Below, in pieces: positions 12,802 through 13,118 of a DNA stretch of 13,118 bases. The DNA is from an uncultured Eggerthellaceae bacterium (GTDB lineage: Bacteria; Actinomycetota; Coriobacteriia; Coriobacteriales; Eggerthellaceae). The notes under the pieces are model-generated. The model saw only the letters and a list, made by a program, of their open reading frames with translations. It made no database searches and was not told the DNA's origin. The position numbers and the translations under genes are program-made. The stretch spans positions 1 to 13,118 of the forward strand of contig CAMOLA010000058.1 in assembly GCA_946618265.1 (NCBI GenBank), written 5' to 3'. Position 1 is the stretch's first letter, and each line of letters begins with the position of its first letter.

Positions 12802-13118
12802 TTACAGCTGCGGGCCAGCGGCGACGAGCGCCTTGCCGGCTTCGTTGGTCTCGTACTTCTTGAAGTTCTTCACGAAGCGCTCGGCCAGGTCCTTGGCCTT
12901 TGCGTCCCATTCGGCCGGGTCGGCGTAGGTATCGCGCGGGTCGAGGATGGTGGAGTCGACGCCGGGCAGCTCGGTGGGAACCTCGAAGCCGAACAGCGGG
13001 ATCTGCTTGGTCGGGGCCTTGAGGACGGAGCCGTCGAGGATGGCGTCGATGATGCCGCGCGTGTCCTTGATGGAGATGCGCTTGCCGGTGCCGTTCCAGC
13101 CGGTGTTGACCAGGTAGG
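12802..13118 (-). CDS. pckA: Phosphoenolpyruvate carboxykinase (ATP), C-terminal part
   Basis: Catalyses the ATP-dependent interconversion of oxaloacetate and phosphoenolpyruvate. In anaerobes it may run either way (gluconeogenesis or CO2 fixation to succinate). The last 105 or so residues are visible: [20 protein letters not shown] at the window edge is the conserved region following the nucleotide-binding part. Then come [20 protein letters not shown] and the end [14 protein letters not shown], nearly the same as the enterobacterial ATP-type enzyme and unlike the GTP-type. The catalytic core (kinase-1a/2 motifs, metal ligands) is outside the window. A strong stem-loop follows. Codon use is very GC-rich and regular, fitting a highly expressed gene. 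Confidence 0.96.
   Translation of the reverse strand, partial: YLVNTGWNGTGKRISIKDTRGIIDAILDGSVLKAPTKQIPLFGFEVPTELPGVDSTILDPRDTYADPAEWDAKAKDLAERFVKNFKKYETNEAGKALVAAGPQL

Overview
The window looks like a piece of an anaerobic, high-GC actinobacterial chromosome of the class Coriobacteriia, most probably Eggerthellaceae (Eggerthella/Slackia/Gordonibacter type). This is inference from strong GC bias at third codon positions, a tungstate transporter next to molybdopterin genes, a two-cluster bacterial ferredoxin, ATP-type PEP carboxykinase and an AbiEi/endonuclease-like paralogue of a kind I recall as common in that class. No rRNA or tRNA gene was found to fix the taxonomy.

Layout: (1) 1-1503, minus strand: the N-terminal two thirds of proA (cut by the window edge), preceded by a flavodoxin-fold iron-sulfur flavoprotein. 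(2) 1892-4446, plus strand: tupA-tupB-tupC, a complete tungstate ABC importer (lipoprotein, permease, ATPase). (3) 4821-5342: an orphan five-helix membrane protein with a histidine in each of four helices, possibly a heme-b anchor. (4) 5638-6435: a biotin-protein ligase without the repressor domain. (5) 7014-10473: two different MoeA genes in tandem, the second fused to a periplasmic-binding-protein-like domain and carrying an unusual insertion of about 80 residues. (6) 10822-10992: a 2[4Fe-4S] ferredoxin. (7) 11201-12692: an AT-richer island with one minus-strand nuclease-like gene, bracketed by two 81-bp direct copies of the same inverted-repeat element. (8) 12802-13118, minus strand: the C-terminus of pckA.

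The main theme is Mo/W cofactor biology. TupABC would bring in tungstate. The two MoeA proteins act at the metal-insertion step of pterin cofactor synthesis, and the second has a domain that could sense or deliver oxyanions or a regulator ligand. The ferredoxin could serve electron transfer in the enzymes so matured.

The non-coding DNA is unusually rich in structure. Six copies of a roughly 27-35 bp perfect or near-perfect palindrome are scattered between genes. In five of them the bases flanking the core differ from copy to copy yet still pair, which is the signature of a maintained hairpin. Larger foldbacks lie at 1620-1730, 4481-4692, 5344-5510 and 6812-6960; the last two enclose copies of the palindrome. 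The 6812-6960 foldback also carries outward-facing -10 sequences in both arms, one of which would give a leaderless mRNA for a 36-residue protein. The paired 81-bp elements around the island gene may be a mobile or regulatory unit of a kind I do not recognise.
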